The notes under the pieces: generated by a model
The model's input: the letters and a program-made list of their open reading frames with translations, nothing else
The model's database searches: none
Told to the model about the DNA's origin: nothing
Made by a program: the position numbers and the translations under genes
Origin: Aestuariibacter sp. A3R04
Lineage (GTDB): Bacteria; Pseudomonadota; Gammaproteobacteria; Enterobacterales; Alteromonadaceae
Assembly: GCF_018860805.1 (NCBI RefSeq)
Contig: NZ_JAHKQR010000003.1
Coordinates: 434,001 to 498,000, forward strand
Length of the DNA stretch: 64,000 nucleotides
Direction of reading: 5' to 3'
Part shown: positions 18,525 through 26,693 of the stretch, piece after piece
Layout of the letters: every line of letters starts with the position of its first letter
Position numbering within the stretch: the first letter of the stretch is position 1

Positions 18525-18549
18525 AACCCGCCGCAAAGGCGGGTTTTTT
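18525..18549 (+). terminator. Intrinsic terminator between the hydrolase and SnoaL-like genes
   Basis: Perfect 8-bp stem AACCCGCC / GGCGGGTT with a GCAAA loop, followed by six T residues. Confidence 0.93.
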
Positions 18550-18587
18550 GTTTGCGTCTTTGCGGTACAAATATGGAGGCGACAAAT

Positions 18588-18977
18588 ATGCATCATCCGG
18601 TTTCTCAACTATTACACGCCATGCATAGCGCGGTGAACAGTAACGATATCCAGGCACTACAGACCCTATACTGCGACGATGCCGTGTTGATTGATAAGCC
18701 CCTTGTTGCTCCCCGGACCGACTTACTCAATGCCCTTGAAGGGTTTAAGGCGAAGTATATGCCAGAGCATGTGGTATCCCAGGGAGACGACATCGTGGTT
18801 GAGGCCGGAGATACGGCGTTGGTGATCAGCAAATTATACGTTAATGAGAAACACCGAGCGGAAAATACCAGTACCCATGTCAGAAAAGCCATCTATGTGT
18901 TTCGCAAAAATTCAGATGGCCTATGGCAATGTGCTATTGATAATTTTTTCGGGGTAGATCTTGTTGATTTTGCTTGA
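18588..18977 (+). CDS. SnoaL/NTF2-like (DUF4440-type) protein
   Basis: I chose the ATG at 18588 because GGAGG lies 8 nt upstream; in-frame ATGs upstream lack a site. The 129-residue product fits the NTF2-like cone fold: an N-terminal helix pair with VNSNDIQALQTLYCDDAVLID, a middle VEAGDTALVISKL strand pair, and a C-terminal RKNSDGLWQCAIDNF strand that is diagnostic of DUF4440/SnoaL-like proteins. Members are ketosteroid-isomerase-like enzymes or ligand-binding proteins; no catalytic residues can be assigned here. It is a single gene between a terminator and the secDF unit promoter. Confidence 0.8.
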   Translation: MHHPVSQLLHAMHSAVNSNDIQALQTLYCDDAVLIDKPLVAPRTDLLNALEGFKAKYMPEHVVSQGDDIVVEAGDTALVISKLYVNEKHRAENTSTHVRKAIYVFRKNSDGLWQCAIDNFFGVDLVDFA

Positions 18978-19029
18978 TGGCAATCGTTTGTTTTCTCGCG
19001 ACTGGGTTGATTTATTTTAATCAGATACA

Positions 19030-19057
19030 TTGAAAGCGGGCGAAGCACCCCCATAAT
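19030..19057 (+). promoter_or_regulatory. Sigma-70 promoter for the small secreted protein-secDF unit
   Basis: A -35 element TTGAAA (19030-19035) and a -10 element CATAAT (19052-19057) are 16 nt apart, each matching consensus at five of six positions. Transcription would start near 19064, giving a leader of about 80 nt before the ATG at 19147. The leader contains a small hairpin (GTCGC 19085-19089, GCGAC 19097-19101). Confidence 0.7.
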
Positions 19058-19146
19058 ACTGACTTATCTGTGTGGCTGTTTACTGTCGCTAAGTACGCGA
19101 CGGTTATGCTCACACTTACGAAAGCAAAAAATAGTTTACAAACCCA

Positions 19147-19527
19147 ATGCGCTCATTTGCCACGACCATTCCGTCTGCCAGTATACATACCAAGATGCCA
19201 TTGCGCATTGGGGTTGTCTTGTTGTGGTTTGTCTTAACTGCAACGGCGGTGGGTGCTGGACAGGTACAGGCTGACAGTTTTTCAGACAGTTTCAGGTCAT
19301 TTGATTATCCGGCGGTATTAAGTAATCGTGCGGACACAGGTTGGGTGCGACTGGTTGCTCCATGGCAGCCGAAACAAACAGTGGCTGATGAGCTAACTGC
19401 CACTGGTGACATGTTCTTGCAGAGCACGCACTGGCATATTTGTGGTGTTCTGCCAAATTCTGAAATTGGAGCGGAATTCCGCCGCCAATGCCGTTTCACT
19501 CGCCCTTTGTCTAGAGCATCTCCTTAG
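19147..19527 (+). CDS. Small secreted protein upstream of secDF; candidate Sec-monitoring arrest peptide
   Basis: The 126-residue product has an extended n-region and a signal peptide core (about residues 18-42, MPLRIGVVLLWFVLTATAVG then a plausible AXA site at VQA). An internal ATG at 19195 would give a conventional signal peptide. Neither start has a good ribosome site. No domain is recognised in the mature part. The C-terminus is basic and ends R123-A124-S125-P126-stop, similar to the RAGP stall site of SecM and the RAPP motifs of ApdA/ApdP arrest peptides. The gene has its own promoter, ends 62 nt before secDF, and its stop codon abuts a stem that pairs with the secDF ribosome site. A role as a nascent-chain secretion monitor is inference; it may instead be an ordinary small secreted protein. 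Confidence 0.55.
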   Translation: MRSFATTIPSASIHTKMPLRIGVVLLWFVLTATAVGAGQVQADSFSDSFRSFDYPAVLSNRADTGWVRLVAPWQPKQTVADELTATGDMFLQSTHWHICGVLPNSEIGAEFRRQCRFTRPLSRASP

Positions 19528-19582
19528 CTTTTAACGCGTGTTTTTTTATACGGGCCTTGCCCTTATTTACAACGTTAAAAGG
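19528..19582 (+). promoter_or_regulatory. Stem sequestering the secDF ribosome-binding site
   Basis: CTTTTAACG (19528-19536), directly after the TAG of the small secreted protein, is perfectly complementary to CGTTAAAAG (19574-19582), which contains most of the secDF Shine-Dalgarno AAAAGGA. A small GGGC-CTT-GCCC hairpin (19552-19562) nests in the loop. A ribosome paused on the last codons upstream would cover the 5' arm and open the ribosome site. Confidence 0.55.
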
Positions 19583-19589
19583 ATAACAA

Positions 19590-22124
19590 ATGAAATTTTT
19601 TTCACTGCGAGGCGTGATATACGCGCTCGTGATTGTGCTCGGTTTGTTGAGCGCAGTGCCCAATGTATTGCCAACTTCTCTACAGCAACGGTTACCGCAA
19701 TGGTATACTCAAAATCAACTTGCCCTCGGTCTCGATTTACAAGGCGGTTCACACCTCCTGTTATCTGCTGATACGCAGCCGTTACTCGACAAAACATTTA
19801 ACGATATGAAAGAGAGTTTGTTAAGTGATCTGCGCAAGGCCGGTATTCACTATCAGGTAAAATCTGCAAAACAGCATACTCTGGTCTTGTCGTTCCACGG
19901 CGCTTCTGCACAACGTCAGCAAATGTGGGACGTTATCTCTGCCTATCGCTATGACACAAACGGACAGCCACAATATACCGTTGCTGAAAACGGCGAAGGG
20001 TACACAGTTAGCCTTACTGAAGCCTATGAAACCCGTTTGGTTGCCGATGCTCTGGATCGCAGCGTTGAGGTTGTTCGTCGGCGGCTGGACGAAACTGGTC
20101 TGGTTGAACCCAGCGTTTCCCGTCAGGGCAATGACGGTGTTTTGGTACAGATGCCCGGGGTGACAGATCCCTCTCGCATCAGGGAATTGCTTGGTACTAC
20201 TGCGCAGATGCAATTTCATTGGGTGGCGGAAGCTGGCGAGAAGGTAGCAACTGTCACCATACCTGATAGCAACAATACGCGGCAGTACCGGTTGGAAAAG
20301 CGAGTAGCCATGGAGGGGGAGCACATCAAAGACGCCCAACTTGCCTTTGATCCCAATACAGGTAACCCGGTAGTGAATTTTAAATTGGATAGTGTCGGTG
20401 GAAGGATATTCGCCGACATGACACGTTCTCACATAGGTGAAACCCTTGCTGTGGTACTCGATAACAAGGTGATTACCGCGCCAGTTATCCGCTCCGTTAT
20501 TGGTGCGAGTGGCGGTGAAATCAGTGGACAGTTTACGGCGTCGGAAGCTAGAGATTTAGCACTCATGCTCAGAGCTGGTGCGTTACCTGTGCCTCTCACC
20601 GTAATTGAAGAGCGTACCGTTGGTCCTGATCTGGGAAGCGACGCCATTAAAATGGGTCTGATAACTGGCCTGATAGGTGCGGCATTGGTGCTGGCGTTTA
20701 TGGTAACACTTTACCGGCGTTGGGGTCTCATTGCCTGTCTTAGCCTGAGTATTAATATGGGCCTCGTATTCGGCATACTCAGCTTATTCGGGGCGACACT
20801 AACCTTGCCGGGCATAGCGGGAATCATCCTCACTTTGGGGATGGCGGTAGACGCCAACATTCTTATTAATGAACGAATAAAAGAAGAATCGCGGAAAGGA
20901 CGGGGCGCAGGCGCGGCAATTTCAGCCGGCTTTAACAAGGCGTGGGCCACTATTCTCGATTCAAGCCTGACAACCCTCATTGCCGTCAGTTTGCTATTTT
21001 TGTTCGGCAGCGGGCCTGTTAAGGGATTTGCCATAACCATTGGCATTGGGTTGTTTACCTCTATGTTCACTGCCATCGCAGTAACGAAAATGCTTATGCA
21101 ATGGCTTACGCGAAAACGTGAGCGTGAAGCGCTTCAATTCCCAGGTGTTGCATGGATAAATGAATTGGGTCGGAAGCGCGTTAACTTTCTGCGCGGCAGA
21201 ATGATAGGTTTGACGGTGTCCGCTGTGCTTTCTGTTGCCTCAGTGTTCTTATTCTTTACTCCTGGGTTACACTATGGCGTTGATTTTACTGGCGGAACGT
21301 TAGTGGAAGTAAACGCGTCTGACGTGTCTTTAGACAACCTGAGAACAGCGCTGGCAAACGAGGGGGTAACGGACGCAAGCATTCAGGCGTTTGGTGAAAA
21401 TGGCGACTATCTGATTCGGGTTCCCTCAGTAGAATTAAGTGATCCCACCGAGCAGGCCGCCGCGCAAAGCCAGCAGGTGGCCCTTGTTAAAGGCGCGGTG
21501 ACGTCGTTGGATGACAACGCGAGTTTCCCGCGGGTTGATATGGTGGGAGCGAAAGTCAGCGATGGCTTTGCTGATGCCTCTATTTTGGCTATTCTGATTG
21601 CGGGAGGGGGTATTCTGCTTTATTTGTGGGTGCGGTTTGAGTCTCATTTTGCCCTGGCCGCCACGGCTACAATTGCCCTGGATTTAACTAAAACCATAGG
21701 GTTCTTTGCGGTAACTGGACTTGAATTCAACTTAACCGCCGTGGCCGCATTGCTTGCCCTCATCGGCTATTCCATCAACGATAAAGTGGTGGTATTTGAC
21801 CGCATTAGGGAAGGCTTTCGCATGTCGCCGGACAAGCCCATTGAAGATGTTCTTAACAGCAGTATATCAGCGACGTTAACAAGAACGCTATTTACGTCTG
21901 TCACCACAATGTTGGCATTGTTGCCAATGGGTCTTGCAGGAGGAGCGTCTGTCGCGAGTTTTGCACTGCCTATGCTTTTTGGCATCATAATTGGAACCAG
22001 TTCGTCTATTTTTATTGCTTCACCTATTCTGTTTTATTTAGGTAAGCGACGGGAGAAAAATGGATTGAAGCAAATTAGACCTACGGCTGAAGAAGTGAGA
22101 ATGTCTCTTGCACATATTCCGTAG
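19590..22124 (+). CDS. secDF: SecDF protein translocase accessory subunit (SecD-SecF fusion)
   Basis: The 844-residue protein fuses SecD (about residues 1-500) and SecF (about 530-844). Twelve membrane helices are expected, six in each half, with a large periplasmic P1 domain after TM1. Conserved signatures are LGLDLQGGSHLLL near residue 45, GMAVDANILINERIKEE in SecD TM4, the SecF start HYGVDFTGGTLVEV, and GYSINDKVVVFDRIRE in SecF. The Asp in TM4 serves proton or sodium coupling. SecDF uses ion-motive force to pull exported chains across the inner membrane. It differs from the usual separate secD and secF genes next to yajC, so it may be a second copy. It has AAAAGGAT as ribosome site and is followed after 33 nt by the antiporter gene. 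Confidence 0.96.
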   Translation: MKFFSLRGVIYALVIVLGLLSAVPNVLPTSLQQRLPQWYTQNQLALGLDLQGGSHLLLSADTQPLLDKTFNDMKESLLSDLRKAGIHYQVKSAKQHTLVLSFHGASAQRQQMWDVISAYRYDTNGQPQYTVAENGEGYTVSLTEAYETRLVADALDRSVEVVRRRLDETGLVEPSVSRQGNDGVLVQMPGVTDPSRIRELLGTTAQMQFHWVAEAGEKVATVTIPDSNNTRQYRLEKRVAMEGEHIKDAQLAFDPNTGNPVVNFKLDSVGGRIFADMTRSHIGETLAVVLDNKVITAPVIRSVIGASGGEISGQFTASEARDLALMLRAGALPVPLTVIEERTVGPDLGSDAIKMGLITGLIGAALVLAFMVTLYRRWGLIACLSLSINMGLVFGILSLFGATLTLPGIAGIILTLGMAVDANILINERIKEESRKGRGAGAAISAGFNKAWATILDSSLTTLIAVSLLFLFGSGPVKGFAITIGIGLFTSMFTAIAVTKMLMQWLTRKREREALQFPGVAWINELGRKRVNFLRGRMIGLTVSAVLSVASVFLFFTPGLHYGVDFTGGTLVEVNASDVSLDNLRTALANEGVTDASIQAFGENGDYLIRVPSVELSDPTEQAAAQSQQVALVKGAVTSLDDNASFPRVDMVGAKVSDGFADASILAILIAGGGILLYLWVRFESHFALAATATIALDLTKTIGFFAVTGLEFNLTAVAALLALIGYSINDKVVVFDRIREGFRMSPDKPIEDVLNSSISATLTRTLFTSVTTMLALLPMGLAGGASVASFALPMLFGIIIGTSSSIFIASPILFYLGKRREKNGLKQIRPTAEEVRMSLAHIP

Positions 22125-22157
22125 GCGTATCAATCCGATTTATTAAGGGAGAAGTGC

Positions 22158-23867
22158 ATGTTCGCCATTGATTACCAAATCCTGGTAGCCGCCGTGCTAC
22201 TGTTTGTTGGTATTCTGTCAAGTAAGTTGTCGCCAAGACTGGGGCTGCCTTTACTGGTGCTGTTTCTATTGGTAGGGATGTTGGCCGGTGAAGACGGGTT
22301 GGGGTTGGCATTTGACGATGCCAGCTCTGCCCATGCCCTAGGTACTATTGCGCTGGCAATGATCTTGTTTGATGGCGGACTGCAAACGTCGATGACTTCC
22401 ATTCGGCAAGTGTGGAAACCTGCGGGGTTTCTCGCTACCTTTGGAGTGGCTATTACGGCTGGGGTAACCGGATTTACAGCGGCCTTTATTCTTGGGCTGC
22501 CGCCTTTGGTGGGGTTACTCATTGGTGCGATTGTAGGGTCTACCGATGCCGCTGCCGTTTTTTCGATTCTGCGCAATGCTGGACTACACCTTAATCCCCG
22601 GCTCAAATCCACACTGGAGATTGAATCGGCGTCGAACGATCCCATGGCCATATTTCTCACGGTTGGCTTGTTGGAGCTGATCACCGCGCAAATGGAGCCC
22701 GGTTGGGATCTCGTCGTTCTGTTTATTCAGCAAATTGGTGTAGGCGCCGCAGTTGGCCTTGGAATTGGCTGGTTGGCAGTAAAACTTATCAACAAAATAA
22801 AACTAAGTGCGGCCGGACTGTATCCGGTTATGGTTGCGGTGTGTGGATTCTTAACATTCGGTATATCGGCGAGCTTAGGGGGGAGTGGTTTCCTCGCCGC
22901 GTTTATCGCAGGTGTGTTCATCGGCAACAACCGGTTTGTACTGAAGCGTGCCACCTTTATGTTTCACGACGGTTTAGCCTGGCTTAGTCAGATCGGTATG
23001 TTTGTAATGCTCGGCTTGTTGGTCAATCCTGCGTCATTGTTGAAAGTTTGGCAGGAAGGACTGTTGATTGCGGTCATTTTAATTTTCGTGGCGCGACCGC
23101 TGGCCGTGGCTCCTTTTATGGGCTTTGCCGGGTTCAATCGACGTGAGATAGGGTTAATTTCCTGGGTGGGACTGCGTGGTTCAGTGCCAATTATTCTGGC
23201 TATTTTCCCTTTGCTATTTGAGATCCCACAAGCCTATCTTATTTTCAATGTTGTCTTCTTCGTGGTGTTAATTTCCGCTACGCTGCAAGGCTCGACCTTG
23301 TCCTGGATGGCCAGAAAGTTAAAACTCATTGAGCCCGCACCGGTTACCCCGTCGGCTACATTGGAAATCAGTGCTTTGGGCGATGTCAATGTGGATATTG
23401 TGCAGTATACACTTGGTGAGTCAGCAAAAGCGGTACACCGTTCTTTGGCAGAGCTGGCGCTTCCAGAAGGTGCAGTTGTGGCTATGATGAGCAGAAATGA
23501 TATTGTATTTCCACCCAGGGGTTCCACAGTTCTGTTGCCAGGCGACCACATCTTTATCGTTATTAAACCGGGGTTACGCGCGTTCATCGACTGTATATTT
23601 TCTCACACTACTTCGCTTAGTGAGGCTGCGTTGGCATCCGGTGAATTGTTACTCAAGGGCACGGCTCGTCTTGAAGATATCGCGCTATCCTATGGTATTA
23701 CGCTGGTTGGCAATCAAGATGAATCACTGGATGTGATGTTGAAAAAGCAGCTTGGCGATGCGTTTTCAGAAGGGGCCGTGTTAAAAACTACTGACGCAGA
23801 AATGGTTATCCAATCGGTACGGCACAACAGGGCTGCCGCAGTGCAGTACACGAGATTAACCGATTAA
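22158..23867 (+). CDS. cvrA: K+/H+ antiporter, CvrA/NhaP2 family
   Basis: The 569-residue protein has about twelve or thirteen membrane helices of the CPA1 type (residues 1-390), including GSTDAAAVFSILRNAG and ESASNDPMAIFLTVG, where the acidic pair of the ion site lies. The C-terminal 170 residues hold a TrkA-C-like domain (AELALPEGAVVAMMSRNDIV) and a CorC-HlyC-type end. These features mark potassium/proton antiporters of the NhaP2/CvrA group, which extrude K+ at the inner membrane. The gene follows secDF by 33 nt with its own GGGAGAAG site, so the two are probably co-transcribed. A convergent hairpin follows the stop. Confidence 0.92.
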   Translation: MFAIDYQILVAAVLLFVGILSSKLSPRLGLPLLVLFLLVGMLAGEDGLGLAFDDASSAHALGTIALAMILFDGGLQTSMTSIRQVWKPAGFLATFGVAITAGVTGFTAAFILGLPPLVGLLIGAIVGSTDAAAVFSILRNAGLHLNPRLKSTLEIESASNDPMAIFLTVGLLELITAQMEPGWDLVVLFIQQIGVGAAVGLGIGWLAVKLINKIKLSAAGLYPVMVAVCGFLTFGISASLGGSGFLAAFIAGVFIGNNRFVLKRATFMFHDGLAWLSQIGMFVMLGLLVNPASLLKVWQEGLLIAVILIFVARPLAVAPFMGFAGFNRREIGLISWVGLRGSVPIILAIFPLLFEIPQAYLIFNVVFFVVLISATLQGSTLSWMARKLKLIEPAPVTPSATLEISALGDVNVDIVQYTLGESAKAVHRSLAELALPEGAVVAMMSRNDIVFPPRGSTVLLPGDHIFIVIKPGLRAFIDCIFSHTTSLSEAALASGELLLKGTARLEDIALSYGITLVGNQDESLDVMLKKQLGDAFSEGAVLKTTDAEMVIQSVRHNRAAAVQYTRLTD

Positions 23868-23885
23868 CCCACCATTGTGTAAGGG

Positions 23886-23917
23886 CTACTGCAACCAGCA
23901 GAAGTTGGCCGCAGTAG
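23886..23917. terminator. Hairpin between convergent cvrA and dipeptidase genes
   Basis: CTACTGC (23886-23892) pairs with GCAGTAG (23911-23917), with an inner CCA/TGG extension. The T-tract is poor (TTCCTGATTTT), so it is a plausible but weak bidirectional terminator. Confidence 0.5.
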
Positions 23918-23929
23918 TTCCTGATTTTA

Positions 23930-25144
23930 CTAGTGGTTCGCTGCGTAATCTTCCACTTCTGACCACACCCGTAAAAAGTTACCGCTAAGCACTTTTTCTA
24001 TGTCTGCACGGGAGTATCCCCGATCAAGCATCCCTTGAACGAGGTTTGGATAAGTCGATACGTCTTTTAATCCTATTGGCAAAGAATCGCCCACACCATC
24101 ATAGTCAGAACCTATTCCTACATGATCGATGCCAATCAACGCCACAACGTGATCGATGTGGTCGAGCACCTGACTCAACGTGGAGTATGGATAAGGGTTC
24201 TCTTGGCGATATTTCTCGTCAAACGCTTTCACTTGGGGGCTGTCTTTACCAAGCTCTTCAATCAGTTTGTTTTTCTGTTTGGTCAGATTGTTACGCCAGT
24301 CCTGGGTTTCTTTGGATACAAAACTCGAGCCAAAGTTGATCATGATGACGCCGTCGTTTTCTCCCAGCTTTTTCACCATCTCGTCGTTCATATTTCGCTC
24401 GAAGCCAGGGGTATATTTACGCAGTGACGAATGAGAAGCAATAACTGGTACTTTGCTGATTTCCACTGCCTGATAAAACGCTTTGTCAGAGACATGGGAA
24501 ATATCTACCATAATCCCCAAGTTGTTCATTTCGACAATCAGTTCTTTTCCGAATGGACTTAAACCGTTCCACTGCCTGCGCAGATCATAGGAAGAATCGG
24601 CAATGTGGTTTGACAGAGAATGGGCCAGGGTGATGTAGCGAATTCCCCGTTCATAAAAGGTTTTCAGGTTTTCCATGCTGCCCTGGATCGGTGAGCCATT
24701 TTCCATTCCCATCGGCAGCGAAATGAGCCCTTTGTTAAATTGTTCTTTGACGTCTGCAACGGTTTTGGCAATGGCAAATTTATCCGGAGACCGGTATACC
24801 ATGGCTTCCACGAGATCGATCAACTGATGAGCAACGGCCGTGGATTCTGCGGAATTATCGAGGCTAGCAGGCACATAAATCGACATGAAAGGGGCGTTTA
24901 GGCCACCTTTTTTTGCTCGCGGATAATCAAAATCACCGCCTTTTGTGGCAATGCTTACGTCTTCCCATTTGCGGTGAACCCGATAGGGCACATCGATATG
25001 ACCATCTACAATTATGGTTTCCTGTGCAATGGCTTTGGCTTCTTTTGACGGAGGAGCAATACCTTCAGCAAGCGCCTGAGCACTTCCCATGGCGAATACA
25101 GCTGGGAGCAGGAATGCCAGGGGCGCCTTTTTTAATCGTCTCAT
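23930..25144 (-). CDS. Membrane dipeptidase (peptidase M19)
   Basis: The 404-residue protein has a signal peptide (about 26 residues, ending QALA) and so acts in the periplasm or is exported. The M19 zinc site shows in VDGHIDVPY (His49 and Asp51) and in VDISHVSD and VIASHSS further on. The family signature ALIGIDHVGIGSDYDG is near the C-terminus. These binuclear zinc enzymes hydrolyse dipeptides and related amides. The start has a GGAAATAG site. The minus-strand leader is unusually A/C rich (25150-25200), with repeated CACA steps. It converges with cvrA. Confidence 0.95.
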   Translation of the reverse strand: MRRLKKAPLAFLLPAVFAMGSAQALAEGIAPPSKEAKAIAQETIIVDGHIDVPYRVHRKWEDVSIATKGGDFDYPRAKKGGLNAPFMSIYVPASLDNSAESTAVAHQLIDLVEAMVYRSPDKFAIAKTVADVKEQFNKGLISLPMGMENGSPIQGSMENLKTFYERGIRYITLAHSLSNHIADSSYDLRRQWNGLSPFGKELIVEMNNLGIMVDISHVSDKAFYQAVEISKVPVIASHSSLRKYTPGFERNMNDEMVKKLGENDGVIMINFGSSFVSKETQDWRNNLTKQKNKLIEELGKDSPQVKAFDEKYRQENPYPYSTLSQVLDHIDHVVALIGIDHVGIGSDYDGVGDSLPIGLKDVSTYPNLVQGMLDRGYSRADIEKVLSGNFLRVWSEVEDYAANH

Positions 25145-25616
25145 TCTATTTCCTTTTTTGTGTTTATTGTTGTGTTGTGTGTGTCTATTTTGTTTTCTTA
25201 CCTGTTAGACTACGAAATTTCCCCTTGCGCCACAACGCACTCCGCTATTTGCATAGGCCAACTACCTGAAAAAGAAGCTAAACAGAGACGGTGACTTGCT
25301 TTTTGCCCCTGGGTTGTTACGAGTGGGAAAGAAGCTTGTAATAAAAGTTTAAATTTTGATATTGTTTTCCCGCGTGACTTACAGTTCCAAATACGGGATA
25401 CTGCCTCGCGTCCTGTTGTCTGAGCCAGGTGGCTGCAACAGGCTAGTATAATAATCTTCGTGGTGATCCTTTCCCTATCTGCGTTTGAAAAATGCGTCAA
25501 ATCACTTTGTATTGACGGGATGATGCAGGTATCACAGGCCATTCTCCAATGGGACATCCCAGCAGGTGAATACCAATTAAACGATTACCACCACAAAACG
25601 TAATGAGAACAGAATT
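25145..25616. other. Divergent intergenic region between dipeptidase and SapC-like genes
   Basis: About 470 nt without a convincing gene. The left edge is a GT-rich tract on the plus strand (25150-25200) that forms the dipeptidase leader. A TATAAT occurs at 25447-25452 without a matched -35. No riboswitch, repeat or RNA gene could be supported. Confidence 0.4.
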
Positions 25617-26381
25617 ATGGCGATTAACTACATACCGCTGAATAAAGAAAATCACAAAGACTTAAAAGTAGCGGTGAATAATGCATTCGCTTTTGCAAAA
25701 AACACGCATTTGTCTGCTGCTTCAATTCGCGAATATGCACAACTGGCTGCGTCAATGCCACTTGTATTCATTCAGGATCCAAAAACAGAGCGTTATCATT
25801 CGGTAGCGATGCTGGGGATGGACCAGGGTCAAAACCTGTTTTTGCAGGGCGATAAGTGGAACGGCCCCGCAGTACCTATGAATATTTTGCGTTATCCTTT
25901 TGATATTCGTCCTGACGGGGACAAACTCGGTGTCTACATCGACGAAAACAGTGACCAAGTCGGCACAGAAGAAGGCCAGGCTCTGTTTAAGGAAGATGGG
26001 TCTCCTTCAGAGTTTCTCGAAAATCGTCAAAAATTCTTGGGTGATTTGGCGAATAGTGAAATGCTAACTCAGCGTTTCATCAAAGCTGTGATTGATTTGG
26101 AACTCCTCGATGCCATTCAAATCCGCGTGACATACAAAGACGCACAGCAACGCAATGTAACTGGTATGTTCAGCATTAATGAAAAACGTTTAATTGAGCT
26201 GCCGGAAGAGAAAGTTATCGAACTTCACAAGCAGGGTTTCCTGGGCGCCTTGTACGCAATGATGCTGTCTATGGGACAGCTGAATCGCTTAGTTGAACTG
26301 TCAAACAGTACTGACAACCCAATTGTGAATATGCAAATCGTCGCAGACTCTGCTCACGCGCAGCCTGCTGAAAAAGCGTAA
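25617..26381 (+). CDS. SapC family protein
   Basis: The 254-residue protein fits the SapC-like family (named after the Campylobacter S-layer locus): N-terminal YIPLNKENHKDLKV, then ASMPLVFIQDPKTERYHSVA, the GDKWNGPAVPMNILRYPFDI region and a C-terminal helix bundle with GFLGALYAMMLSMGQLNRLV. It has no signal peptide. In marine gammaproteobacteria such genes often lie next to TonB-dependent receptors and tryptophan halogenase-like genes; neither is seen here, so it is isolated. Function is not established. A nested inverted repeat follows the stop codon. Confidence 0.88.
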   Translation: MAINYIPLNKENHKDLKVAVNNAFAFAKNTHLSAASIREYAQLAASMPLVFIQDPKTERYHSVAMLGMDQGQNLFLQGDKWNGPAVPMNILRYPFDIRPDGDKLGVYIDENSDQVGTEEGQALFKEDGSPSEFLENRQKFLGDLANSEMLTQRFIKAVIDLELLDAIQIRVTYKDAQQRNVTGMFSINEKRLIELPEEKVIELHKQGFLGALYAMMLSMGQLNRLVELSNSTDNPIVNMQIVADSAHAQPAEKA

Positions 26382-26693
26382 TATTGTTCGCTCAGGCCCG
26401 TCGGCTGTCTCAGGCTATCCACACCGTGGTGCCTGAGGTGCGCGGGGCCTGCTAATTCATTGCCAAGGCTGTAAATGACGCCTCCATTGTGTCTTGTTAT
26501 CCGCTGAAAGTTCACACATTATTTCACCAATCCCATTCCCATTGTGCTGACTTATCTCAGTTGACGTTACACCACGGGGAGCCATCCTCTGTTGTTGCGG
26601 CTGTCCGCTGTGGCTAAAAAACAATACATTATCGCATTCGTTCTTATTTATTATTCGCGTTGCTGCATAATACACTTATAGCAGGAGAGTCAG
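26382..26693. other. Intergenic region after the SapC-like gene
   Basis: About 310 nt without a credible gene. It holds the nested inverted repeat at 26393-26451 and should hold the promoter for the ABC ATPase gene at 26694, but no clear promoter motif was found. Confidence 0.4.
26393..26451. repeat. Nested inverted repeat downstream of the SapC-like gene
   Basis: Outer arms CAGGCCC (26393-26399) and GGGCCTG (26445-26451) enclose inner arms CTCAGGC (26409-26415) and GCCTGAG (26431-26437). The outer and inner left arms share CTCAGGC, so alternative pairings are possible. No T-tract follows, so it is not a standard terminator; it could be an mRNA 3'-end stabiliser. Confidence 0.6.

Noticed and set aside
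25447..25452. TATAAT as the -10 of a promoter for the SapC-like gene
   Set aside because: No acceptable -35 element lies 15-19 nt upstream.
25210..25557. A 115-codon minus-strand frame in the dipeptidase-SapC intergenic region
   Set aside because: Composition is Cys/Ser/Arg-rich as in chance frames, it has no ribosome site, and it covers the likely promoter region of two divergent genes.
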